Shown here piece by piece: positions 1-9,879 of a DNA stretch of 64,000 nucleotides (position 1 is the first letter of the stretch; every line of letters begins with the position of its first letter). A program made the translations under genes and the position numbers. Below the pieces are notes generated by a model, which ran no database searches, had not been told where the DNA came from, and saw only the letters and a list, made by a program, of their open reading frames with translations. The DNA is from Geosiphon pyriformis. Lineage: Eukaryota; Glomeromycota; Glomeromycetes; Archaeosporales; Geosiphonaceae. The stretch is from contig JAAOMT010000057.1 in assembly GCA_016748015.1 (NCBI GenBank), positions 80,763 to 144,762 of the forward strand. Direction: 5' to 3'.

Positions 1-1518
1 CTGTCCATCGGGTTTGTTTTGCATTCAGCTGGGTGTTTTTGTTTTGAAGCCATTTAAGTCCAATATTATCAGTGATAATATCAAATTCTTTGGGTCTGAG
101 GTAAAAGTTGAAGTGATGTAGGGCCCAGATTACTGCTGCGGTTTCTAATTCTGTTGCGGGGTAGTTTTTTTTGGCTGGCTTTAATGTTCTACTAGCATAA
201 GCAATTACTCGCTCATTTCCATTGTCATCTAACTGTAATAGGATGGCACCAAAGGCAGTATAAGAGGCGTCAGTTGCTAACCAGAATCAGTTGCTGAAAT
301 CTGAGTAGGCGAGGATTGGAGCTGTTGTGAGTTTTTCCTTAAGTATCTCAAAGGCATTTTGGTGTTCTTCTGTCCATTTGTATTCAACATTTTTAGTAGT
401 GAGCTGGTTGAGGAGTTTTGCAATTTCTGAGAATCCTTTGATGAATTTTCAGTAATAGGATGCTAATCCAATAAATCCTCTTAATTCTGTGGTATTTCGT
501 GGAGTCTTAAAGTTCTTGACAGTACTGATTTTTCTGGGGTCTGGTTTAATTCCATCTTTGCTAACAATGTGACCAAGAAAAGCTAAACTTGTTTTTTTGA
601 AGTAGCATTTTTCAATGTTCAATTTCAATCCTGCTTTCTGTAATCATTGAAAAACTTCTCGCAGGTGACTTAAATGTAGCTCGAAAGATGGTGAATAAAC
701 ATCAGTGTTATCAAGATAAACTACTATTGATTTCCAAAGAAGGCCTTTATAAACAACATCCATGAGTCTTTGGAATGTTGCTGGTGTATTGCATAATTTG
801 AAAGGCATTACATTGAATTCATAATTCCTCCTTGAGTGGTGAATGCTGTTTTGGGGCGGTCTTTGGGATCCATAGCAACTTGCCAGTATTCACTCTCTAA
901 ATCTAATGTCGAAAAGTATTTGGACTTTCCAAGGGCATTCAACATGTCATTAATTCGGGGAAAAGGGTAGGCATCCCCAATAGTGACACTGTTGAGTTGT
1001 CGGTAATCAACACAAAATCGTATCTTTCCATTTTTCTTTTTAACTAGAACCACAGGTGAGGCCCATGGGCTCATTGATGGTTGAATAAGCCCATTGTTAA
1101 GCATCCGTTGTACTTCTTCTCGGATAAATTGGTGACTTTCTGGAGCAACTTGGTAGGCTTGTTGTCGCCTGGGTTTGGCATCTTCTGTATAGATTTGGTG
1201 TTGAACCAAATCAGTTCTTCCTAAGTCATTGTTGTTTTCGGTGAAAATATCAGCAAATTCTGCAATTAGTTTTTTGAGCTGGGTCTGTTGTTGTAATTCA
1301 AGTTGTCCCATGTTGATTCAAGATAGTTTTTCCATGACAACATGGTAGTTTTCAGAGCTAGGATTTGGGTTGATTTTCAGTAGTGAATGTCCAATAATTT
1401 TAGAGAAATTGGGGACTGTTTGGGGTAATTCTTGTTGAAATATATTACTGTGAATAACTCCAATTTCTAAATTATTTAATAAAATTATGGGGTAATTATT
1501 GGGGTTGTAAAAAGTAAC
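1..1518 (-). pseudogene. Reverse transcriptase and RNase H of gypsy element (inactivated)
   Basis: RT fingers and palm are clear: WASPVVLVKKKNGKIRFCVDY, FSTLDLESEYWQVAM, and after a one-base deletion near 825 NVMPFKLCNTPATFQRLMD. The catalytic box (718-707) reads YLDN instead of YLDD, so the second metal-binding aspartate is lost through GAC/GAT to AAC. LGHIVSKDGIKPDP follows, then RNase H with LATDASYTAFGAIL and ELETAAVIWAL, cut by the window edge. Stops at 1314-1312 (TGA), near 450 (SYY-stop-KFIKGF) and near 270 (SN-stop-FWLATDA) are all TGA, from Arg or Trp codons. The polymerase cannot be active. Confidence 0.9.
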
Positions 1519-3045
1519 TTAGACTTTTTTTGTTCCTTCTGGAATATAAATGTTTGGGATCAAAATATTATGTTCCAAGCAGACTTGTTCATTGGACTCA
1601 AAAATTTGTTGTGTAGTTGTTGGCTTTGTGCAAGTGTAGATTTCTGGATGTTCTCCAAAGGGTGAGATGATAATCGGTTGTGGAAGTCTGAGAATTTGGT
1701 GGGATTTGTTCTGTGTGTTAAGAGCTATATTAACTGGAACTGTGAATCGTCCAGTTGAACCAAAACCTTGGGTTCCTCTATTACTTTTTCCTAATTGTTC
1801 TCTTTGATTGACTAGTTGCAAACCCGAAATGTTGATTAAGGGTAGGTAAATAGCTTGGGCAATTTTTTCAGCATGTTCGATCTTGAATGGTTTGTCAGTT
1901 TCATTTTGAAACATCACTGTTATGTCTTTAGTATATCCAGCATCGATAATTCCTCCTTTGACATTGATTCTTTTGCTTGCCAGAGAGGACCGGAAGGCGA
2001 TTTGAACCATTGCTCCTGACGGGATTTCGAGTGCAATTTTGAGGTTGATTTTTGTGAGAGATTTGGGTTTGAGAACAAGAGTATCCTTGCCTGAATATCT
2101 TAGGTCATATCCAGCATCAATTTTGTGTGTTTTTTCAGGTTTTATTCCTTGTCCGTTGTTGTTGAAGTATTTAAGTTGTAAGGCAGGCTGATTTTTAATA
2201 AGGTAGATGGGTGTTGTTTCAATTTCTTCTATTTCTTCAGGTTCTTCAAATTCAATTTCATTTTCATCATTCTCGCTGGGCAAGGGGATAATAAAAGCAT
2301 AGCATTCAGGACACCACTGTTCATTGCAAGGCATAATGCATTCTTCACATAGCCTAATGTTCATGTGCTCTAATCGTTGAATTTGAGCTTCTTGAGTCGG
2401 ATAGGTGTAACTTGCAATTTGGTGGTAGACTTCTACTTCATCTTCATAATCAAATCCAGCTAATTCCATAGTGTATTCAATGTATTCTGCTTCTTTCATT
2501 TGATGAACATCTTCTTTGGTAGCTCTATTAATTAATGTCATTGCTAAGTCAAAAATCATCTTGGCATCATGAGGGTAGTGATAAAATTTGTTGAGAGCAC
2601 TATTGTATGCTGCATTAAAGGGTGTTCCTCTTTTTACTTTTTCTGAAATTGATAAAGCATATTGGCAGGTCTGATCGCAGACACCTTCTCTCATTGCTAC
2701 ATCAATCCAATTGCATTCTTCTAGTAGCATATCTCCACAAGTCAAACAAAGGGTGTTGTCCCATTTTCCGCTCCTTTTTATTAGATAGCCCCATCGCTCT
2801 CTGTGGCAAGTCTTGCAGTAATAACAAGTATGATTCTCATATTCTTCTTCAGGTGAAATGCAGGCTCCCATTGACGATAGTTTCTTGTGGCAGTCCTTAC
2901 ATTTAAGGGGAATATAGGGACGTTGTTTTCTTGGTTTGGGTTTTGAGTAAGCTATATTCCATCCAGAGATTTCGGGTTTAGTGTGTGGGGTAAAATGTTC
3001 TTGTTCTGTTTCATCAGCCCAGTTGGACATTGATCCAAGAGCCAT
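1519..3045 (-). pseudogene. Cys-rich domain plus dUTPase of the gypsy polyprotein
   Basis: This is the longest open segment (508 codons). Residues about 49-130 carry paired cysteines (CKDC, CYYCKTC, CLTCG, CDQTC) and 233-248 carry CEEC and CPEC, suggesting zinc binding; I do not know a named family for this part. Residues 305-433 are a trimeric dUTPase with all five motifs: DAGYDL (310), RSSLA (352), GGIIDAGY (364), EKIAQAI (393) and RGTQGFGSTGR (423). The enzyme hydrolyses dUTP to dUMP and so limits uracil in newly made DNA. Placement between protease and RT recalls betaretroviral Pro-dUTPase, though here the order is PR, Cys-rich, dUTPase, RT in one frame. The dUTPase residues appear complete. 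The TAA at 1521-1519 is probably a mutated CAA. Confidence 0.9.
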
Positions 3046-3708
3046 GAATGTTTCAATTATTGGTTTTTCTTCTTCTGGTTCAAATTCAAAAGCTGGGGCT
3101 TTTTCAGAACATTTGTTGAATGTACCACAAATAGCAGGTACTCGGGCATGTTGTTCTTGGTAGGAGATTGTTAACTCTTGTGTTTCCCAATTCAGATTAG
3201 CATTGGCTTTTTGAAGCCAATCATTTCCGACGAGAGCTTGGTACTAGGGTGTGTCCATTATAAGAACTTTAACTAGAATGGTAATACCATCAAGAGTGAA
3301 TGGAAAATTGTCAATTTCTCCTACTGGTGTCTTTTTCATGCCATTGGCAGTGACAATTACTGTTTAAGCTGGTCGGTCGACATTTTTTTTTAACTGTTGC
3401 ATTAACTGGTAGGTAATAATGCTTCCGGCAGATCCACTGTCTAGGATCAAACGAATTGGCTTTCCTTTTACTTCAGCTTCTGCGTACATTGCAGTGATGG
3501 CTTTTTGCTTATTAGCCGCTGCATTGCTAAGCAAGAATGGTGATTCATTCGCTTCAAATTCAAAAGAAAAGATATCAGAGAGATTGGCATTTTCAGCAAT
3601 TCGGGCTGGTGGAATAGTGATGTGGTTATGAGAAGGGTTTTGTTGTTGTTGTGCTGCAGCTCTACCTTCTAAGGGTGCAGTATGGTGAAAATCCCATTCT
3701 TCCGGCAT
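3046..3708 (-). pseudogene. Retroviral-type aspartic protease region
   Basis: This encodes the pepsin-like protease that would process the polyprotein. The active-site triad is visible as LILDSGSAGSII, followed by a strand with a TANG motif and then ALVGNDWL, the usual pattern of this gypsy protease. A TAA (near 3364) and a TAG (near 3245) interrupt the frame where the residues read Q. It continues in frame into the Cys-rich/dUTPase segment. The protease residues look intact and only the stop codons inactivate it. Confidence 0.85.
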
Positions 3709-4137
3709 TGTTAAATAACTGAGTTAAGTGTGGTAATGGTTGGATCTTGGTTGAGTGGTATTTTGGGGAACTAATTGGTTGTTCGAATTGATTCTACTGT
3801 TGTTTACTTGGTATCAGTTTTGTGGTGTGAATTGATTTTGTGTAATCAGTCTTCGAGCAGGTACTTAATAATGTTGTGTGGGTGGTTGTTGGTATTGTTG
3901 TTGGATTGGTTGTGGAGTGGGCTGATAATAATTATTTTGGTATTGGGGTCTTGGTAGATAGTAAGCTGGTGGTAGTAATTGATAATAAGATTGCTGTGGT
4001 GGAGAGTAACATTGATTATCCCTATTTTGTTGGTCTCGTTGCAGCTTTCTGCAATCTCTTTTCCAGTGGCCAGAGATTCCACAGTAATGGCAATTCTAGT
4101 GCTGGTTATTGGAAAGTGGTGCAAAGTTATTTTGATT
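3709..4137 (-). pseudogene. Nucleocapsid zinc knuckle and Gln-rich linker
   Basis: This is the in-frame continuation of gag. It holds a CCHC knuckle, CHYCGISGHWKRDC (about 4050-4092), the classical RNA-binding nucleocapsid motif, followed by a linker rich in Gln, Pro, Tyr and Asn. It is crossed by stops (TAG at 4098-4096, then TAA, TGA and TAA before the MPEEW segment at 3708). All can be explained by single C-to-T or G-to-A changes in CAG, CAA or TGG. The frame is identical to that of gag and protease, so these are damaged codons of one polyprotein. Confidence 0.8.
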
Positions 4138-5577
4138 TCATCTTTGGGGTGGTTGATATCTTTGGGGTTGTTGTTGTTGTTGTTGATTGGTAAAATAGTT
4201 TTTGACTTTCTTTGTAAGTTGGTCAATTTTTTCCTCAGCTGCTGAGCTGGGTTCTCTAATTGCCAAATTTACAAGTTTTGTACAATTGGCTTCTTCCATG
4301 GCCATTTCGTATCTTTTTGCATGCTGTATGGCAGAGTTTAAATCTTCTGGCACGTGTGGGCAAACCTTTTTAATTAGTTTATCTTTTAGACCAGTGATAA
4401 ATTGATCCAAGATTTGAGCATCAGAATAATAATCGTTTGTCTCGAGTTGGTGAATCCGTCTGAGAAGTTTGTTGAATTTCCCAATATAAGTCATAACGGA
4501 TTTGGAGGGTTCTTGTTTAATATTTCGAAAACAATTGCGAAGAGTGATGGAGGTATTATTGTTGGTGAACTGTTCAAGGAAGGCTGCTTTGAAAGCATTC
4601 CAATCATTGAATGGGGCTGCAAGGTTTTCAAACCATTCTCCTGCTGTTCCTTTGAGAAAGTAGGGAATTGTTCTTAACATTCTGGCAGCGTTCCATCCAT
4701 TTGCATCTCCAGCTTTAGTAACTTGGTCGAGCCATTCTTGGGGACTGGTCTCAATATCTTCTCCATTGAATTCAGGGATTTTTGTGATGTATGTTGTCAT
4801 TTCGTCTTCTTCGTTTTCACTGTCTATTGATTCTTCTTTAGTTATTTCAGAGTTGTTTTCTTTATTTGCTGCTGTCTCAGAGTGTTCACTTTGATTTTCA
4901 GCTAGAAAATCAAGGAGATTGGAACTAGTTTGAAGGAGTTCTTGTTGTCTGGTGGGACTTCTGAGTGATGTAAAATCTTCTGATCTTGCAAATCGATTCA
5001 AGGGTGAATTAGGTGTTTGTGCTTGTGCAAGTGAAGCTAGAAAAGGTGTGATAGTAAGTGGAAGTTTTGAGCTGGTTCCTTGTTTAGGTGTTTGTAAATG
5101 TTTGGCAGTTGTTTTTGGTAGTGTTGGGGTATTTGGGGTGGTTCTTGAATATTGCTTTAATTTGTTTTTGCCTTTGTTGCTTGTTTCTGTTTCCAATTCA
5201 AAATCAATAGTGTATTGAGACTGCACTGGATATGTTTCTTCACAGTATTTGATAATGTTATAATTAAGTTCGTGAAAGTAAGTGACAAGTATTTCACTAT
5301 TAAGGTCTTCAGTTCTCAACTGTGAATAGTGTGCTAAATTATTGTAAAGGTTGCTTCTAACTTCTGAGATATTGTAATTTCCAAAAAGATAATTGTTGAT
5401 GCAGTTTTCAATGTATTGATATACTGATTTCTTGACAATTTCAATTCCGTCTGGAATGTTGAATCTTTGCTTGCAATGGGTGTAAATTGATTGGTAATAC
5501 TCTAGAGTTGTTGTGTCTGGTGTGGTCGCTACTTTGAATTTTGTTTTTGCTGTGTTATTTCCGTGGGAGAGCACCAA
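4138..5577 (-). pseudogene. gag (capsid) region of gypsy element
   Basis: This is a 480-codon open stretch encoding the structural Gag protein. Residues 1-125 form an N-terminal region of unknown fold, 130-260 a low-complexity Thr/Pro/Ser then acidic linker, and about 280-420 the retrotransposon Gag core (WLDQV, IPYFLKGTAGEWF, FNKLLRRI). A Gln run (465-470) follows before the stop. The frame opens straight from the primer-binding site: the last in-frame stop upstream is the TAA inside the LTR end, and the first in-frame ATG is at residue 260. The terminating TGA at 4140-4138 is probably a mutated Arg or Trp codon, because the same frame continues into a zinc knuckle. Confidence 0.88.
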
Positions 5578-5578
5578 A
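5564..5578 (-). other. Primer-binding site of the left-edge gypsy element
   Basis: The sense sequence TTTGGTGCTCTCC follows directly on the LTR end (AACA). The same TTTGGTGCT block follows the LTRs at 26289 and 33588, which is the expected position of a tRNA primer-binding site. I could not assign the tRNA. Confidence 0.65.
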
Positions 5579-6171
5579 TGTTACCGGAGGTTTTTGGTCT
5601 CTTTTCTGTAATGTTGTTGATATTTATTTGCTGTGAATTCATGTTTTCTGGATGTGGTTGAACCTCCAGTAACTGAATTTATCTTCAAATTATCTCCTAT
5701 AATTTGAACTTGCTGGGCTTATGAGTGGAATGGCCAATTCCATGCCAATTGCTTTATGTAGTTACGTTGTAGTAAACGTTAACTCTTTCCCAGAAATTGC
5801 TCGTCTGGAAGCTCACTAAAAAATGTGTAGTTACTTTGCTGTAAAAGTTAACTCTTCTACAGGAATCTCATCTGTAGGTTACTCTAATGAATATGATAAG
5901 AAAATAAAAGAAAATAAAAAAAATGTAAAAGAAATAGAATTTTATCAAGGGAAACATTTTCTATCCAGGTCTGGAGTCACTAACAGTTTACTGAAATTGG
6001 TAGCTAATCAATTTCAAAACATTAGTTGGGTTTTGGGAATTTTTTCAAGTACAATAATTAAAGAATTTGGTTTTTCGAATTATTTGATATTTATTTCTTT
6101 TTGTGTGTATAGGAACGGTTCTAAGTGATAAATCCAAAGTAAGATACATTTTCTCGAAGAGAGAAGCTCTT

Positions 6172-6179
6172 CTTTTATA
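6172..6179 (-). promoter_or_regulatory. LTR TATA box
   Basis: The minus strand reads TTGTATAAAAGAAG here, a good TATA box, about 50 bp downstream of the U3 repeat array. It is kept almost unchanged in the decayed LTRs (for example near 25697). Transcription of the element probably starts about 30 bp downstream, near a short inverted repeat around AGAAGAGCTTCTCT. Confidence 0.6.
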
Positions 6180-6229
6180 CAACTTGTTGTAACACTATTC
6201 TATGAACTTGAACTTTGCTATTTTCTATG

Positions 6230-6322
6230 ATTTCGCTGAACTAAAGATACATTTCGGCGAACTACAAGTTATTTCGGTGAACTATCAATTATTTCGGCGA
6301 ATTTCTACAAATTTCGGCGAAC
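6230..6322 (-). promoter_or_regulatory. U3 array of five 12-bp repeats at 20-bp spacing
   Basis: On the plus strand, copies of ATTTCGGCGAAC (variants CGCTG and CGGTG; the fourth copy ends AAT) start at 6230, 6251, 6271, 6291 and 6311. The spacing is 21, 20, 20 and 20 bp. The array lies just upstream, in the element's sense, of the TATA box at 6179-6172. Tandem U3 repeats are typical enhancer or transcription-factor arrays in LTRs; the bound factor is unknown. Decayed versions are visible in the other three LTRs, where CG has become TA or CA. Confidence 0.75.
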
Positions 6323-6538
6323 TTCTGAATGTTATATAGTTCGGGGTATTGCATGATTGATCATCGCAATTAGGTTACATTTGTGTTGTGTACAATTTGA
6401 GTTATTAATTAAATGATAATTTCAGACATTTTTGCTAATGTAATAAGTGATTATTTGAAACGATAATATATGCCAATTAATGATAGGAATTATAAGATAA
6501 TTTCATGCTAATAATATCTCTAATTTCATCTGGTAACA

Positions 6539-7000
6539 ACAGACCAACCAAATCTTGTCCCTAAAGGCAAGACACAAGTTATGCACAAATTTCACAATCT
6601 TTTGACCAGCTATTTTGGCATCTCCAAAGACAAACACAGCTTTCTGGAGCCAATCCTTAAAAACAAAGCCCTTGTAAAGAGCTGTGCAAACTATGACATT
6701 TGAAGCACAGGAAGACAAAAGTTGAGAAACACTTGAAGAGGAGGCGGAATGAACAGAAAGAAGACTCCAAGCAGTGGCGTGAGCATCCAACAAATAACAA
6801 TGAACAGAATTATCTACCGTGCAAGAAAAGGCATGGTCAGAAATCTCAACTTCACCACAATACAAACACAGCACACTGGGATAACATCTGTTATTAAATT
6901 GTTTCCAAACAGCAACCAGCAACCAATAATGTAGGGCTTTCATGAAATATGTGTGAACACCAGCTGTAGATCTGCTAGTGAAGCCAGCAGCCATATGCAA
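6539..7000 (-). pseudogene. LINE A ORF2 C-terminal CCHC region, cut by gypsy insertion
   Basis: The open stretch beginning at HMAAGF contains CLYCGEVEISDHAFSC, the Cys/His cluster found after RNase H in LINE C as well (CLLCREVKLPNHVFSC). Coding of the LINE ends at DKIWLV. The remaining codons read into the gypsy LTR from 6538, so the predicted tail CYQMKLEI is not LINE sequence. Confidence 0.75.
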
Positions 7001-7108
7001 GTCTGAATGTTACACCAATGACGACCTAAACCAATCAACATCCAAATGCAGACTGTTATCCGAAACTCTAGAACCTGAACCAATCTTTCAATGTGCACGT
7101 TGAATAAA

Positions 7109-7640
7109 CTAAAAGACCTTATGAACAAAATGTCTAAAATTACCAGAAACAACATTTCCATTAGCCAAAATATAATGTTCATTCACACACAGAATAAGAT
7201 ACCAGGGAGAAAGAGAAGCTGCATTGGCAAATGCATTAGCATATTTATTGTTTATGACACCCAAATGGCTCCACACTTTGTGCCAGCTGATACTCAAATC
7301 CTTTTTTCTAATAATGTTTACAATGTGTTAATGCTCAACCCAACAGTAATTCCTAAAATCCAGATAAATTAAACCTAATTCTGATTTGCAAGCATTCAAG
7401 ACAGCCTGATTGTCCGAATAGATACCAACCAAGCTATTAGAAAGAACACACTCAAAAGCCAATGTGATGGTCTGCAATTTAGCCAAAGTAGAAGACATCA
7501 AACCAGAAACTCTGACTCCCAAATCCAAGCTTATATTTTTAAAAAAAACTGCAGCACTAGCTCTCATGTTAACACTCCTTAATTTCTTCAGAAATCCATC
7601 CATATAAACAGAAAGACTGTCAGTCTTGAGATTCAGCAAT
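7109..7640 (-). pseudogene. RNase H domain of LINE A
   Basis: Reading across one frameshift, the domain shows the acidic residues of type I RNase H: YMDGFL, then LQTITLAFE, YSDNQAVL, and KVWSHLGVINNKYANA. The last corresponds to the usual KVxGHSG...NExAD block, with the final Asp replaced by Asn. LINE RNase H degrades template RNA during target-primed reverse transcription. Confidence 0.7.
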
Positions 7641-8672
7641 TAATTAGAAATCAGTCTATACTTACTAGATTCCAAAATATCCAAATGCTCAGTACCAACT
7701 ACAGAAGAAAAATGGGCAGAGAAAGAGGCTACACTATCAAAAAAAGCAATAGAAAGCCTAAATCATTCAGAAACAGGTCCATGTAGGTCCAGTCTTTTCC
7801 AATGCTTGAATGTTCTCTAATCAAAAACAGCTCCATTTTTACAGCAAAGCTGTTCAACAAAAGCAATACCATATCTCTGAAAGAATAGAAGAAATCCAAA
7901 GTAATCAGACCTGTTAAAAACAGATGACATGGGAGTACTACCATGAAAATGGAAAGCATTGTTCACTTGACCATCCAGAGATATACCACATCCAAGAAAA
8001 ACATGAACCACACCTGCTAAAAAATTATTAGAAACACTGACTTTAATACAAACTGGAGACACTAAAGGGTGAAGTGGGCTCCAGAACAGAACCTGCAAGT
8101 CATAAGACCTGTGTAAAAACAAATGACCCAAAATCCCAACAGAGTTTGCAAAGCACACAATAGAAGCAACTTTGCTTTCAGCTTGGACCTGCTCAAAAGT
8201 TTTTAAGCCATACAATGAGAGATAACAAAACACGTCATTGGGAAAATTAAGAGATAAACTGGACTTCAGCTTTAAGCCCCTGCAAATTAAAGAATTTTAC
8301 TTATTGCACATACTAATAGAAACAAAGCTGAACTGCATTCTATAGCTAACAATGGGGTAGAGAACTGCTGACACAAGATACGAAAACTACTTATCAGAAA
8401 TGGCCTTTTTTAGAACCAGATTGGCAAAAAATTTGACATCAGCATCTGCCTTAGTCAGACTAGGCCTCGACAAACCCTCAGATGACAGAAAAATTCTCAG
8501 GTATTGATGAGACTCTTCTTTCTTGGCAATAAAAATAGGTGAACTATTGATAGACAAATTAGAACATACTACTTTGCAATTAATAGGAATTGCCACTATT
8601 TTGTTATTGTTAATAGAAATGTCATTAATCCGAAAAAATTCATTAGCAACATCAAGAATGTGTTGAATTTTA

Positions 8673-9859
8673 AATATTTATCACAAAATTTTTTAATAAT
8701 TTATTAAAATATTAATTATTAATAATAAAATTTAATTCAATAAACTTAATATTAATTTTATATTAAAATAAATAATTATTTATACAATCCAATTTTTTTT
8801 TGTAAAATAACAATAATTTAGGCTTTGTGTGATAATATATAAGCATTAAAACAAAAAAAGTTATTTATTTTTTAGTATTAATTAAAAAATTTAAATCTAA
8901 TTAATTATTTAATTAAAAAGAAAATATAAAATAAAGAATGATAAATCTGAATTTTAAAACTAATTAGACTAATATAAATTAATTTTAATATTGTAATTCT
9001 GTTTATTAAATACTAAATATTAGTAATTGATTCATATATTTTGAGATTTTGAAATAATAATTTAAAGTATAAATATAATACTTTTATTTATTTAGTTATT
9101 ATTTTTTTATTTTTAATCATATAAATATTAAATATTTTTGTATATACATATATAATTAATTTTTTTAACTTAATTATTTTTTTAAATTAAAAATCTTGGT
9201 ATAAAATAATTAAAACAATAATATTACTTAAATTTTGTCATAATTCTAAAGATTAAACACTTAAATATTATTTTTGTTTATTTTTAATATTAATCAAACT
9301 TCATATTTATTTATTTTTTTATTTATTTTGTTTATTTACTATCACTATTATAAATTGAATTGTTCTTAAAGCTATTGTTATTTTAATATAACTAAAATTG
9401 CCAAACTAATTATTATTTTTATTTGTTTTTTGTCAATTTTATATTCCTTTCTTTTGTTAATAACTATAAAATTTAAGATATTTATTATCTTGGCCTTTTA
9501 TAAATATCTTAATCTTTATGAATTTTATTTTTTATAAAATAAAAAATATTTTTATTATTAAAACAAACAGTTATCAATTAAATATATAATAAATTTTTAT
9601 TTTAAAAATACAGATTTTAATAAAATAAATTAAAAAAAAATATTTATTATATTTTATTATTATTAAAAATAAATATATATGTATAATTTTTTGTCATAAA
9701 TTTTTTAAATTAAAATTATAACTATTATTGTAAAATTATATTTATATTATTAACTATTTTTTTATTTTTATTTTAATTTAAAAAAAAACTTTTTTTTTTG
9801 TTTATTTCAATAATTATTAAAGAGTTTTAAATTTTATTAAAGAAGTTTTTTTAGTTACT
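8673..9859. other. AT-rich stretch, nothing recognised
   Basis: There are no open frames of note and no similarity to the neighbouring elements that I could read on either strand. G and C are very scarce. It lies between the broken 5' edge of LINE A and the start of the LINE B relict. Confidence 0.6.
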
Positions 9860-9879
9860 CATTTTAATTATTTAGTTTA

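Larger units (their letters stand above)
1..6538 (-). mobile_element. Ty3/gypsy retrotransposon with dUTPase (left-edge copy, partial)
   Basis: The element reads on the minus strand from its 5' LTR (6538-5579) through gag, zinc knuckle, protease, Cys-rich region, dUTPase, RT and part of RNase H, and runs off the window at position 1. Integrase and the 3' LTR are therefore outside. All coding segments from 5577 down to about 826 lie in one reading frame, as in single-polyprotein fungal gypsy elements. That frame is now broken by nine stops and, at about 825, a one-base deletion. Every stop is one transition away from Gln, Arg or Trp. The LTR edge at 6538 sits inside the C-terminal coding region of LINE A, so this element inserted into a LINE. 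A 4-bp duplication of ACAG (6539-6542) is predicted beyond the other LTR. Two strongly decayed relatives are at 25329-26289 and onward, and at 32647-41694. Confidence 0.93.
5579..6538 (-). repeat. 5' LTR of the left-edge gypsy element
   Basis: The 960-bp LTR reads in the sense direction from TGTTACC (6538) to GGTAACA (5579), a perfect 7-bp terminal inverted repeat. The start was fixed by comparison with decayed LTRs at 25329, 32647 and 40820, which share the internal AGCATGAAATTA block. The end was fixed by the shared primer-binding sequence that follows. Small reading frames on the plus strand inside it (for example 5823-6128) are not genes. Confidence 0.9.
6539..8672 (-). mobile_element. 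LINE A: 5'-truncated non-LTR retrotransposon (ORF2 3' part)
   Basis: The minus strand carries the C-terminal half of a LINE ORF2. It starts abruptly at about 8672 within the RT, just after the position of the catalytic box (FFRINDISINN). The RT thumb (8233-8640), an RNase H domain (7109-7640) and the C-terminal part (6539-7000) follow. Several frameshifts and stops are present. LINE C (42-49 kb) has the same domain order and clear similarity, so this is a second member of the same or a sister family. The 3' end is interrupted by the gypsy LTR at 6538, so the LINE tail should lie to the left of the window. Confidence 0.85.

Noticed and set aside
2622-2906. 94-codon plus-strand frame opposite the Cys-rich region
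   Set aside because: Antisense shadow of the dUTPase/Cys-rich segment.
3775-4245. Several plus-strand frames rich in Val/Leu
   Set aside because: Antisense of the Gln/Asn-rich nucleocapsid linker (CAA/AAC read as TTG/GTT); low complexity, not genes.
5823-6128. 101-codon plus-strand frame inside the gypsy LTR
   Set aside because: It lies antisense in the LTR, has no family resemblance and is not kept in the other LTR copies.
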